Below are positions 37,419 through 46,031 of a stretch of DNA of 64,000 nucleotides, one piece after another; positions within the stretch are counted from its first letter, which is position 1; every line of letters starts with the position of its first letter. Below the pieces are notes generated by a model that saw only the letters and a program-made list of their open reading frames with translations, was not told the origin of the DNA and did no database searches. The stretch is from Lachancea kluyveri NRRL Y-12651 (Eukaryota; Ascomycota; Saccharomycetes; Saccharomycetales; Saccharomycetaceae): NCBI GenBank assembly GCA_000149225.2, contig CM000694.1:1675623-1739622 (forward strand), read 5' to 3'. Both the position numbers and the translations under genes were made by a program.

Positions 37419-37835
37419 ATGGATAGGTCGGTTTACGAAGCCTGTAGTGGTCTCGTCACGCAGTTCAACTCGGAAGTTAGCGCCGATGAGGTTTTATCTC
37501 AAAAAGTCAACAATCTCGTGCCAATTCCCTTCAAATCAAGAGATGAGTTGACTGTGGCTGCCAGAAGTAATGAGGAGCAAGGGATCACGTCAGGAGAACT
37601 TATTCCTCAAATTGATTTGAAAGTGCTGCACTATTTTGCAACACAGCTGATTGTTCAAAAATATCCTCATTTGATCAACTGTTTTGATGAAACCAGCCTG
37701 ATGACATTGGGCCTGCTTGTTGAGAAATGGGTTACAGATTACTTGTCATCCATCCAAGACGGGAAAGTCACTGATGGTCCAGCCAGATTGATATCCAAAA
37801 AGACCAATTACAGAGATTCTCCATCCAACATCTAA
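37419..37835 (+). CDS. RRN10: RNA polymerase I upstream activation factor subunit Rrn10
   Basis: Rrn10 is part of the UAF complex that binds the rDNA promoter and commits it to Pol I. The 138-residue product (S. cerevisiae 145) is recognised by MDRSVYEACSGLV at the start. Also matched are VPIPFKSRDEL, IPQIDLKVLHYFATQLIVQK (about 62-81), YPHLINCFDETSLMTLGLLV (about 82-101) and the end DSPSNI. I set the start at the ATG at 37419; the open frame extends upstream to 37302 without ATG. It lies only about 80 bp after the SCR1 terminator. Confidence 0.93.
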   Translation: MDRSVYEACSGLVTQFNSEVSADEVLSQKVNNLVPIPFKSRDELTVAARSNEEQGITSGELIPQIDLKVLHYFATQLIVQKYPHLINCFDETSLMTLGLLVEKWVTDYLSSIQDGKVTDGPARLISKKTNYRDSPSNI

Positions 37836-37847
37836 ACCTATACGCGC

Positions 37848-37853
37848 CACGTG
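37848..37853. promoter_or_regulatory. CACGTG box between RRN10 and NCL1
   Basis: E-box in the sequence CACGTGAC, just after the RRN10 stop and about 190 bp before NCL1. Confidence 0.35.
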
Positions 37854-37953
37854 ACTCATTCCTTCCTTTCTTCCTTCACTTCGCTTCCCCTTCTCTCGAT
37901 CACATTTCTTTTTCATGGTTCGTGGATTCGTGTCTCGGGACCCCGGTGAATGG

Positions 37954-37984
37954 AAAATTTTCACCAATGAATTAGATGCTCATC
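37954..37984. promoter_or_regulatory. RRPE + PAC pair of NCL1
   Basis: GAAAATTTTC-type RRPE (core 37954-37961) and a reverse PAC core CTCATC (37979-37984) are 17 bp apart and about 60-85 bp before the NCL1 ATG. That is the classic ribosome-biogenesis promoter arrangement and fits NCL1, a tRNA methyltransferase. Confidence 0.55.
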
Positions 37985-38040
37985 ACGAATCCTTCTTTCC
38001 TAATGGATTCGATCGAGAAGTAAGTTTCAAGTGTTAAAGG

Positions 38041-40116
38041 ATGGCTAGAAGAAGAAACTATAAAAAGGGTAACAAGAAAACCTTTGGTGCTCGTGATGAT
38101 TCCAACTCTCAAAAGAACTGGAAAGAGCTGGTCAGGGAAAACGAAAAGTGGGAAAACTACTACAAATCGTTGAACCTAATTCCAGAGGAGCAATGGGACG
38201 ATTTCAAAAAAACCTGTCAAGCCCAATTACCTTTGACCTTTAGAATTACAGGCTCTAGGAAGCATGCCCAAGAGGTTTTGCAACTATTTAAAGATCATCA
38301 CTTGCCAAAACTAACCAACGTCGAGTTTGAAGGTGAACTTATCAAAGCACCTAAGAGCTTGCCATGGTATCCTGAGAGTTTGGCCTGGCAGTTGGATGTG
38401 TCTAAGAATGTTATTAGAAAGAATGAACAGTTCGCAAAGACCCAAAGGTTTTTGGTGGTTGAAAACGCCGTCGGTAACATTTCTAGGCAAGAAGCTGTTT
38501 CTATGATCCCACCTATTGTCCTTGAAGTCAAACCCAATCACACTGTTTTAGATATGTGTGCAGCACCGGGCTCCAAAACCGCTCAGTTGATCGAGGCTTT
38601 GCATGCTCAAGAAGACGAGCCCACTGGGTTTGTTGTTGCCAATGACGCGGATGCCAAGAGATCCCACATGTTGGTTCATCAACTAAAGAGGTTGAACAGT
38701 GCGAACTTGATGGTTGTTAACCACGATGCTCAATTTTTCCCACGTATTAAATCGCAACCTGATTCTAAGGAATTTTTGAAATTCGATAGAGTCCTGTGTG
38801 ATGTCCCATGTTCCGGTGACGGTACTATGAGGAAAAATGTCAACGTCTGGAGAGATTGGGGTACTGCAAGTGGGCTGGGTTTGCATACCGTTCAGTTGAA
38901 CATTTTGAACAGAGGTTTGAACTTGTTGAAGGACGGTGGTAGATTGGTGTATTCCACTTGTTCTTTAAACCCAATTGAAAATGAATCTGTCATTGCTGCT
39001 GCATTGAGAAAATGGGGTGACAAAATTAGATTGGTCAACTGTGATGAAAAGCTACCAGGCCTGGTCAGAAGTAAAGGTATTACCCAATGGCCAGTCTATG
39101 ACAAGAACTTCGCCCTTAAGGAAAAGGGTGACGAAGGTGTGATTGAAACATGGTTCCCTCCAACCGAAGAAGAGGCTACAAGATTCCATTTGGAAAACTG
39201 TATTAGAGTTTACCCTCACCAACAAAACACGGGAGGTTTTTTCATCACCGTTTTTGAAAAAGTTGGCGCCGTAAACACGGAAGATGAAGTCAAGAAGGCT
39301 ACCGAACAAACCGACGATGAGCCACAACTGAAAAAACAGAAGATTGAAGAAGATGCCGTTGCCCCTTCTACTACTGCTTCCACTGCCCCAGCAACCCAAC
39401 CCAAAAAGGAAAAATTACCAAGGGATGCTAACGAAGAACCATTTTTCTTCTTAGAACCTAATCACCCACAACTACAATCCTGTTGGAACTTTTATGGTAT
39501 CGATGACAAATTTGATAAATCCTCTTGTTTGGTCCGTAACGCCTCTGGTGAACCAACCAGAGTTATTTACCATGTTGCTTCGTCTTTGAAAAACGTGTTG
39601 CAAGCCAATGAGGACAGATTAAAAGTTATCTACTCAGGTGTTAAACTATTTGTGTCCCAAAGAAGTGATATCGAGTGCTCTTGGAGAATTCAAAGTGAGG
39701 CTTTGCCAATCATGAAACATCACATGAACTATAATAGAGTTGTTAAAGCTTCTCCTGAAATCTTCCAAAAGCTTTTGACCGAAGCATTCCCAAGATTTGA
39801 GGAAATGGAAGAATCTCACATCTCTGATGATTTTGTAACCAAAATGAAATCTTTGAGTGCCGGCTGCGCCTTTATCGAAGTCGAAAGGGAGCAAGACAAG
39901 GAGAGTTTGTTTTTGCCTGTTTGGAACGGTAGTAAATGTGTTAATTTGATGGTTTGCAAAGAAGATACCCATGAACTCTTATATAGAATATTTGGTATCG
40001 AAACCACCGATAAACAGAACCCAAAAGCGGAAGCGATGGCATCCAAGAAACAGGAGGAACAGGAGTCTATACCTTCTGAGCAAACTCCTGTTGAAGAGAA
40101 ACAAGAGTCCGCCTAA
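38041..40116 (+). CDS. NCL1: tRNA m5C methyltransferase Ncl1/Trm4
   Basis: Ncl1 makes 5-methylcytosine in tRNAs in the nucleus, including in intron-containing precursors. The 691-residue product (S. cerevisiae 684) is a NOL1/NOP2/Sun-family enzyme. It starts MARRRNYKKGNKKTFGARDD. The SAM-binding motif is DMCAAPGSKTAQL (about 174-186). The two cysteines are C257 in DVPCSGDGTMR and C307 in STCSLNPIENE; in the family the TC-motif cysteine attacks the base and the PC-motif cysteine releases it. The C-terminal third has Lys/Glu and Thr/Pro-rich linkers and then a conserved domain. The tail is Gln/Glu-rich. It is convergent with MCM2. Confidence 0.96.
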   Translation: MARRRNYKKGNKKTFGARDDSNSQKNWKELVRENEKWENYYKSLNLIPEEQWDDFKKTCQAQLPLTFRITGSRKHAQEVLQLFKDHHLPKLTNVEFEGELIKAPKSLPWYPESLAWQLDVSKNVIRKNEQFAKTQRFLVVENAVGNISRQEAVSMIPPIVLEVKPNHTVLDMCAAPGSKTAQLIEALHAQEDEPTGFVVANDADAKRSHMLVHQLKRLNSANLMVVNHDAQFFPRIKSQPDSKEFLKFDRVLCDVPCSGDGTMRKNVNVWRDWGTASGLGLHTVQLNILNRGLNLLKDGGRLVYSTCSLNPIENESVIAAALRKWGDKIRLVNCDEKLPGLVRSKGITQWPVYDKNFALKEKGDEGVIETWFPPTEEEATRFHLENCIRVYPHQQNTGGFFITVFEKVGAVNTEDEVKKATEQTDDEPQLKKQKIEEDAVAPSTTASTAPATQPKKEKLPRDANEEPFFFLEPNHPQLQSCWNFYGIDDKFDKSSCLVRNASGEPTRVIYHVASSLKNVLQANEDRLKVIYSGVKLFVSQRSDIECSWRIQSEALPIMKHHMNYNRVVKASPEIFQKLLTEAFPRFEEMEESHISDDFVTKMKSLSAGCAFIEVEREQDKESLFLPVWNGSKCVNLMVCKEDTHELLYRIFGIETTDKQNPKAEAMASKKQEEQESIPSEQTPVEEKQESA

Positions 40117-40290
40117 ACAAATGGGGGAGAAAAAACACTGTGTAAAATAGAAATCTAGTCTTTTGTATTTTTCTTCTTTTTTTTTACTGTATAGCATTAC
40201 AAAAGAATGAAAGGAAACCGCAAAATAAGAAAAAACATATACATAAAATACACGAAAATAAATGGGGAAAAGTTGGGAAGAATATTTTGT

Positions 40291-42945
40291 TTAAGTCTCA
40301 TAGCTTTGGCCGATGGTATAGATTGCAAAAGCTCTTTGCAATTGGCGACGCACGCTGATTTTTTGAGCACCAACAAAACTATCAACCGTAACTTTTATAG
40401 CTCTATCCAAGTCCCAAGACGATACAAATTCAGACAATCTCATCTTGGCAAAGGATTCTGCAATTCTCAAAATAGATTCCAAGTGACGCACTGTAATTGG
40501 GAAAGAACCCGTAGTAATACTTTCACGTCTCAAGTCTGCGTACACCCTGCTAACTTTATCCATGTCCATCTGGTGTAGTTTGGGATAGATTTTGATCCTA
40601 GCGTAATGGATGTACTTCATCAGAGTATCCTGAGGAATTGGAGAAATTTCACCTTCTTTTTCTCTTTGTCTCTGTAGCCTTTTCTGCCTTGCAGACATTG
40701 GTGCAGGCTCGTCATCTTCGCGTTCATCCTCAGTCTGTTGATCCAGATCGTCGTCTTGAGGATCCTCTCTTAACCTATCACTGTCCGGGTGTGACCTGAC
40801 ATGTGAACTCACGACAAATGTGGCTAAACGTTCATCAGCCTCTTCGTCGACTAAGTCTCTAACAACGCAAAGGATATCGAATCTAGATAAAATAGGCTCT
40901 GTTAAATCAACATTTTGGGCAAGTGGTAACGTAGAGTTATAACGCCCACCATTGGGATTTGCTGCTGCGATAATGGAGCATCTTGCTTGCAGTGTAGTCA
41001 CAATACCAGCTTTTGAAATAGAAATACTTTGCTGTTCCATTGCTTCATGGATAGAAGTACGATCCTGATCATTCATCTTGTCAAATTCATCAATTAAACA
41101 AACCCCCTTGTCTGCCAGCACCAAAGCACCACCTTCTAAAGTCCATTCACGAGTGATTGGATCTTTTCTGACCGACGCAGTTAAACCGACAGCAGAAGCA
41201 CCCTGACCGGTAGCAAACACAGCTCTATGTGCTGTTTTCTCTATATATTTCAAAATTTGTGATTTTGCAGTACCCGGGTCACCCAAAAGTAACACATTGA
41301 TATCACCACGAATAGAGTGCTTACCATTAACATTCTTGGGGACACCGCCAAACAGGGAACATGCCACCGCAGTTTTGATATCTTTGTGACCATAGATGGA
41401 GGGTGCCATTGACGAAATAATTTTGTCGATTATTGCACGGTCTCGAGACATTCTTCTAAATTCACGCTCCTCCTCCTCAGTCCAACTAAAGGGATCCAAA
41501 CCCTCTTCATCTTCGATAGACTCATTAGAAATTCTACCACCCTCTCTTCTCTTGATCGAGTTTGCCTCAATCACTGTAGCAAACACCGGAAACCCATTTT
41601 TTGCATTTAAGTTACCGTCGTAGGTGTTCTTATACACGCCGGTGACTTCGACTTCTTCACCTGGTTTTGCCACATCAACCAAGTCCCAAAGCAAAATCAC
41701 TTCACGGTGCCTAGGCAGTCTACCAGCAGGGACAGTACCTGGAGCTTCTTGTAAAGTAATACGCTGATAATTACGATACAATGTCTTTTCAGCATTTGTA
41801 CGGAATGGACCTTTACTCCTACAGTTAGTACAAAAGGAGATCTTCACTTCTTCATTAGAGTCTTGAAAAAATGGGCCAAGAATAGATCCACATTTTAAAC
41901 AATTGAATTTGACGTACTTTAATTGTGGAAAAACACCTGTTCTTCTGGTAACAACTCCAGTAACACGGACTAGAGAGTTTAGGTTAGATTCACGTAATTC
42001 ACGAAGGTTATGAACCGTAGGAAAGTCAGAAATTCTCACGTGAATTTCCGAATGAATACGTGAATAATCTGGGTAATGTAGTTCGGTAGCCTCCATTGCA
42101 ACCAAATCAAATATCTTTAGCATTTCTTCTGGGCATTTGGCCAAAAATAGTGCTAGGATAGCCTTTGATTCTGCTAGATGTCTGTAGTTTACTTCTAGAG
42201 ATTCTGAGTTCACTTCACCGAGAGTTCTGATACGTGCACCGTATACGGATTTACCGCTCTCATCGGTATACTCTAACAAAAATGATTTCAACTCACGTGC
42301 GATAGTACGTGATACATTTGGCTGAGTGATCCATTCAGAATAACTTGTAGCCTTTATGTCACCCAACGATTCTAAGGTTAACTCCTCTGTTAATGGATCG
42401 GCATCGATGTCTGACAGTAAATCATCGTCACCATCTTCGTCGTACTGCCGTCTTCTTCTGTGGCGCTGCACAGGTAAACCTAATTCATCTAACTGCTCCT
42501 GTCCCTGTGCCTGTTCGTCGTCATCATCATCGTCCATGTACGCCTCGTTACGTAGCAGCCTATCCCTTTCATTTAATTGAGCATCGATCCTCCTACGTTC
42601 AGAAAGAGAAAGCTCTTTTTGTTCACGGTTATCGACTTGCTGAAGATCGTAAGCATCCTCTGCTGCATTTGGGTCGTAGTCCCTGTACATATCATCACCC
42701 AACAAGTCAACCTCATCCATCTGCTCTTCCAAGTCATCAAGATCCTGTGGGAACCGTTGTTGTGATGTTGCTCCGTCTGGATCTTCAAAATCAATGTTAT
42801 CTGGAGATCCTAATACACCAGCTTGCGGTGATGAGGCCAGAGCTTGCTGCATCTCGTGATCACTGTCATTCTCACCCGCTCTGCCATCATTCTCACCGAT
42901 ACTACTACTTCTTCTTCTTCTTCTTCCCGATGTGTTGTCGCTCAT
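40291..42945 (-). CDS. MCM2: MCM helicase subunit 2
   Basis: Mcm2 is part of the Mcm2-7 replicative helicase loaded at origins. The 884-residue product (S. cerevisiae 868) has a long acidic N-terminal tail with Ser clusters, where the kinase Cdc7-Dbf4 acts in yeast. A four-Cys zinc finger follows (CLKCGS and later CTNCRSKG, about 350-378). The AAA+ core has Walker A GDPGTAKS (555-562), Walker B CLIDEFDKM and the arginine-finger LSRFDIL. The C-terminus has a winged-helix-like domain and Arg-rich stretch. It is divergent from the UBR7-like gene with a 150 bp spacer; no ACGCGT box is seen there. Confidence 0.97.
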   Translation of the reverse strand: MSDNTSGRRRRRSSSIGENDGRAGENDSDHEMQQALASSPQAGVLGSPDNIDFEDPDGATSQQRFPQDLDDLEEQMDEVDLLGDDMYRDYDPNAAEDAYDLQQVDNREQKELSLSERRRIDAQLNERDRLLRNEAYMDDDDDDEQAQGQEQLDELGLPVQRHRRRRQYDEDGDDDLLSDIDADPLTEELTLESLGDIKATSYSEWITQPNVSRTIARELKSFLLEYTDESGKSVYGARIRTLGEVNSESLEVNYRHLAESKAILALFLAKCPEEMLKIFDLVAMEATELHYPDYSRIHSEIHVRISDFPTVHNLRELRESNLNSLVRVTGVVTRRTGVFPQLKYVKFNCLKCGSILGPFFQDSNEEVKISFCTNCRSKGPFRTNAEKTLYRNYQRITLQEAPGTVPAGRLPRHREVILLWDLVDVAKPGEEVEVTGVYKNTYDGNLNAKNGFPVFATVIEANSIKRREGGRISNESIEDEEGLDPFSWTEEEEREFRRMSRDRAIIDKIISSMAPSIYGHKDIKTAVACSLFGGVPKNVNGKHSIRGDINVLLLGDPGTAKSQILKYIEKTAHRAVFATGQGASAVGLTASVRKDPITREWTLEGGALVLADKGVCLIDEFDKMNDQDRTSIHEAMEQQSISISKAGIVTTLQARCSIIAAANPNGGRYNSTLPLAQNVDLTEPILSRFDILCVVRDLVDEEADERLATFVVSSHVRSHPDSDRLREDPQDDDLDQQTEDEREDDEPAPMSARQKRLQRQREKEGEISPIPQDTLMKYIHYARIKIYPKLHQMDMDKVSRVYADLRRESITTGSFPITVRHLESILRIAESFAKMRLSEFVSSWDLDRAIKVTVDSFVGAQKISVRRQLQRAFAIYTIGQSYET

Positions 42946-43096
42946 CAGCCTTCTTCGCGTTGGTGGTGCTCATATGTGAAGATTATGTTTTTCGGCATGC
43001 GAGAAGATAAGTTCGCGATTTTGTTCGATTGTTACCCTTACAATTTGATGATTAGTCGAAATTGATGATTAACCAAGATAAATATTCAACAGCATA

Positions 43097-44173
43097 ATGA
43101 GTGAATTAAGTGCACCAGACTATGTTGCTCAACAAGATGCTTTGGAGAGAGAAGCTAAAGAGCTTATGCCTTGGGATCCAATGAAGTGTACGTATTCAAT
43201 GGGCAGTCTGCGTCAACCTATGTTCGCATGTCTATCTTGTAATAGTATCGGCATATGCTACTCCTGCTCGATACAGTGTCATTCCAGCTGTGATCTAGTA
43301 GAACTTTTTTCCAAAAGACATTTCACATGCGACTGTGGTACCGAGAGGGATAACATGAATGGCTGTTGTAAGCTGCGCCGCAACACATCACCAGATATTC
43401 CGAGTTTCTCGAATCAGTACGGCCAAAACTTCAAAGGACTTTTCTGCCACTGTCATAAATGCTACGATCCTGATAGCAATTCTGTTATGCTACAGTGTGT
43501 GTTGGGTGTGGAATGTAATGAAGACTGGTATCATGATCATTGTATACTAGGTTACGAGGAACCGGAAGATGCAACCAATGCAAGTAGTGATGATGGAGAA
43601 AGGCAGCTTCCAGGCTTTCCGCCATTGGACTCGTTTGATGCCTACATTTGCTGGAAATGTGTTTCTCACTATCAAAACTATTTCTCCCGCTTGATTTCCC
43701 ATACACTGTCAGACCAGTTAATCTCACACAAGATCCCACACTTGCAATCTTCAACAGTTGAAGGAAACCCGGAACCTATACAAGCTACTACTGGAATGAA
43801 AAGGAAATTGCAAGAAGAATATTCCTATTCAATTTTTTTAAGTGATGGCTATTCAACTATTCTTGAGCAAATTAAAGAGTCCCTGGATGCTAACGATAAA
43901 CTTTATGTATTTCTCAACGACATGGTGCCCTGGCTAATCCATGACGACCCTGTATATGAACCACCTGAAGATTCAGATGTCGAGACAACGAGTTATGAGT
44001 TGGCAACACGTGCGCTAACAACGTCTGTGAATAGAGACGTTGCAATTGATGGATTGTTGGCATTTCAAAGTATGAAGTCAAAATTAGTAGACTTCTTGAA
44101 ACCTTTTGCGGAGAGCGGGAAGGTTGTGAAAAAAGAAGATATTGAAGAATTTTTTCAATCTCACAAGCATTGA
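43097..44173 (+). CDS. UBR7/Mlo2-like UBR-box and PHD-type protein
   Basis: The 358-residue protein has the organisation of human UBR7 and S. pombe Mlo2. A UBR box (about 31-80) runs from CTYSMGSLRQPMFAC through SIGICYSCSIQCHSSCD to FTCDCGTE. A PHD-like zinc domain (about 115-195) follows, with CHCHKCYDPDS, CNEDWYHDHCILG and YICWKC. In the family these proteins are candidate E3 ubiquitin ligases or chromatin readers (the UBR7 PHD has been linked to H2B K120 ubiquitylation). The C-terminal half (about 240-358) is helical. In S. cerevisiae MCM2 and PIM1 are adjacent, and I know of no UBR7-type protein there (Ubr1 and Ubr2 are unrelated in architecture). So this gene probably was lost in that lineage. 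Confidence 0.83.
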   Translation: MSELSAPDYVAQQDALEREAKELMPWDPMKCTYSMGSLRQPMFACLSCNSIGICYSCSIQCHSSCDLVELFSKRHFTCDCGTERDNMNGCCKLRRNTSPDIPSFSNQYGQNFKGLFCHCHKCYDPDSNSVMLQCVLGVECNEDWYHDHCILGYEEPEDATNASSDDGERQLPGFPPLDSFDAYICWKCVSHYQNYFSRLISHTLSDQLISHKIPHLQSSTVEGNPEPIQATTGMKRKLQEEYSYSIFLSDGYSTILEQIKESLDANDKLYVFLNDMVPWLIHDDPVYEPPEDSDVETTSYELATRALTTSVNRDVAIDGLLAFQSMKSKLVDFLKPFAESGKVVKKEDIEEFFQSHKH

Positions 44174-44290
44174 TGCATTGAATCATGAAAGGTCGTTAAA
44201 TGATAACTAAGCGTTTATACATAAAAGCTGTTTTTTGTTTTTGTTTTTTTGTTTTTGTTTTGTTTTCTTATCATAATAATCATTCAAGTT

Positions 44291-45811
44291 TTAAGGCTCT
44301 AAAACAACAGACTTTAATTCAGTATAATCCTCAATCCCGAACATTGAACCTTCTCTCCCAATACCAGAGTTCTTGATCCCACCAAAGGGCATAGCTGCAT
44401 CGCTTATAGCACTGCTGTTAACACCAACCATGCCAACTTCAAGTCTTGTTGCAACGTCAAATACAGTTTGTAGATTCGAGCTATAGAAATAACCAGCTAG
44501 CCCAACATCGGTTGCATTGGCTCGTTCAATGACTTCATCAACGGATTTGAACTTAACAAGAGAAGCGACAGGGCCGAAAATCTCGGTATGAAAGATATCC
44601 ATACTCTCATTCACACCTGATAATACTGTTGGCCGATAGAACAGTGGACCCAGGCTACTAGCTCTGGTTCCACCAGTAAGCACCTGGGCACCTTTTGTTT
44701 TAGCGTCATGCACCAGCTTGACTACCTTATCCACCGCACTCTCATGGATTAATGGGCCATGAGTTACTTTTGGGTCAAATCCATCGCCTAGCGTAAAACT
44801 TGTTTCTATGCGTTCGACGAGTTTTTTGGCAAACTCATCGTAAATATCTTCATGGACAAATATCCTATTTGCACAAATACAAGTTTGACCTGATTGTCTA
44901 AATTTACAACCAATGAGCCCATCTATCGAGCGCATCAAATCTGCATCCTTGAATACAATGAAAGGCGCATTTCCGCCCAATTCCATAGAAATTTTTTTTA
45001 TAACTTTACTGTCTTTTAGACATTGGCCCATCAATGCTTTACCCACGGCAGTTGAGCCAGTGAAGGTAACCTTGCGTATCAAATCATGGCTGCAGATGTA
45101 CTCACCAGTAACACTGGTGTATGTCGTTGGTAAAATGTTGCACAAGCCAGCAGCTAGTCCAGCTTGTTCCACCAACCATCCAAATGCCAAAGCACTCAAA
45201 GGTGTTTCATGCGCAGGTTTAATCACACAACTGTTCCCAGTGGCAATACACGGAGCGAGTTTTCTTGCGATCATAGCACTTGGAAAGTTCCATGGAGTTA
45301 ATATCCCAACAACCCCTAGGGGTTGTCTAATCGTGAAAATTTGCTTCTTGCTGGACCCAGAACTTGGTATGATATTCCCATAGATGCGTGGTGCTTCCTC
45401 TGCAAACCACCTAAAATAACTTGCAGAGTATTCAATCTCACCCAAAGAGTCTTTAATAGGCTTTCCGTTTTCCAAAGTAATCAATCTAGCAAGATCTTTC
45501 TTGTGCTCTTGGATCAAATCATAAATATTGTACAGGATTTGAGAACGTTCTCTGAGCGAAGTTTCACGGTGTGTTTTGAACGACTGCTGGGCAAAATTTA
45601 TTGCATTGTTGTATTCTCCAACACCACAATTGGCGATTTGAGCAATTTCTTCCTGAGTTGATGGGTTAATTAGGGGGAATGTCTCCTCAGTGGACTGCCA
45701 ATGGCCATTAAGGAATGCCTGTGTCTGAAAAATTGCAGGATTATCCAACGATGTAGATAAATAGCGAACTGATGAAAGCAGCTTCTTCTTTACCAATGCA
45801 AAACGCAGCAT
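44291..45811 (-). CDS. UGA2: Succinate-semialdehyde dehydrogenase, mitochondrial-looking
   Basis: The enzyme oxidises succinate semialdehyde to succinate in the GABA shunt. The 506-residue aldehyde dehydrogenase has the conserved sites VGILTPWNFPSAMIARKLAP (about 167-186), TFTGSTAVGKAL, the catalytic-Glu motif ELGGNAPFIVF and the catalytic Cys in SGQTCICANRI. The C-terminus is PFGGIKNSGIGREGSMFGIEDY. The closest named yeast protein is Uga2 (YBR006W, 497), but identity looks only moderate. The N-terminus MLRFALVKKKLLSSVRYLST is basic, hydroxylated and lacks acidic residues, like a mitochondrial presequence, whereas S. cerevisiae Uga2 has no such leader. It may be a paralog and not the true ortholog. 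Confidence 0.82.
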   Translation of the reverse strand: MLRFALVKKKLLSSVRYLSTSLDNPAIFQTQAFLNGHWQSTEETFPLINPSTQEEIAQIANCGVGEYNNAINFAQQSFKTHRETSLRERSQILYNIYDLIQEHKKDLARLITLENGKPIKDSLGEIEYSASYFRWFAEEAPRIYGNIIPSSGSSKKQIFTIRQPLGVVGILTPWNFPSAMIARKLAPCIATGNSCVIKPAHETPLSALAFGWLVEQAGLAAGLCNILPTTYTSVTGEYICSHDLIRKVTFTGSTAVGKALMGQCLKDSKVIKKISMELGGNAPFIVFKDADLMRSIDGLIGCKFRQSGQTCICANRIFVHEDIYDEFAKKLVERIETSFTLGDGFDPKVTHGPLIHESAVDKVVKLVHDAKTKGAQVLTGGTRASSLGPLFYRPTVLSGVNESMDIFHTEIFGPVASLVKFKSVDEVIERANATDVGLAGYFYSSNLQTVFDVATRLEVGMVGVNSSAISDAAMPFGGIKNSGIGREGSMFGIEDYTELKSVVLEP

Positions 45812-46031
45812 AGTGTCCTAGTTTTGGTGAGTGGTATAGCAATAGGTGTGACTATAGGGGCATGCTCTTTCTATAAACCCTCATCTCGGAAAGAGAGAGA
45901 AAACAAAACGGGGCAAAGGGGAAGGAATCTGCGTGAAGGTCATACATAAAAAATTACCAATATTTAGTTTTACAAAAAAAATTGAAGGATTCAAATAAAA
46001 ACTATTTACAAAAATGAATTAGAAATGGATA

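Noticed and set aside
37915-38037. 40-residue upstream frame ending 3 bp before NCL1
   Set aside because: The RRPE and PAC promoter motifs lie inside it, so transcription probably starts downstream of its ATG.
42393-43010. 205-residue frame opposite the MCM2 N-terminus
   Set aside because: Shadow of the acidic low-complexity MCM2 tail on the other strand.
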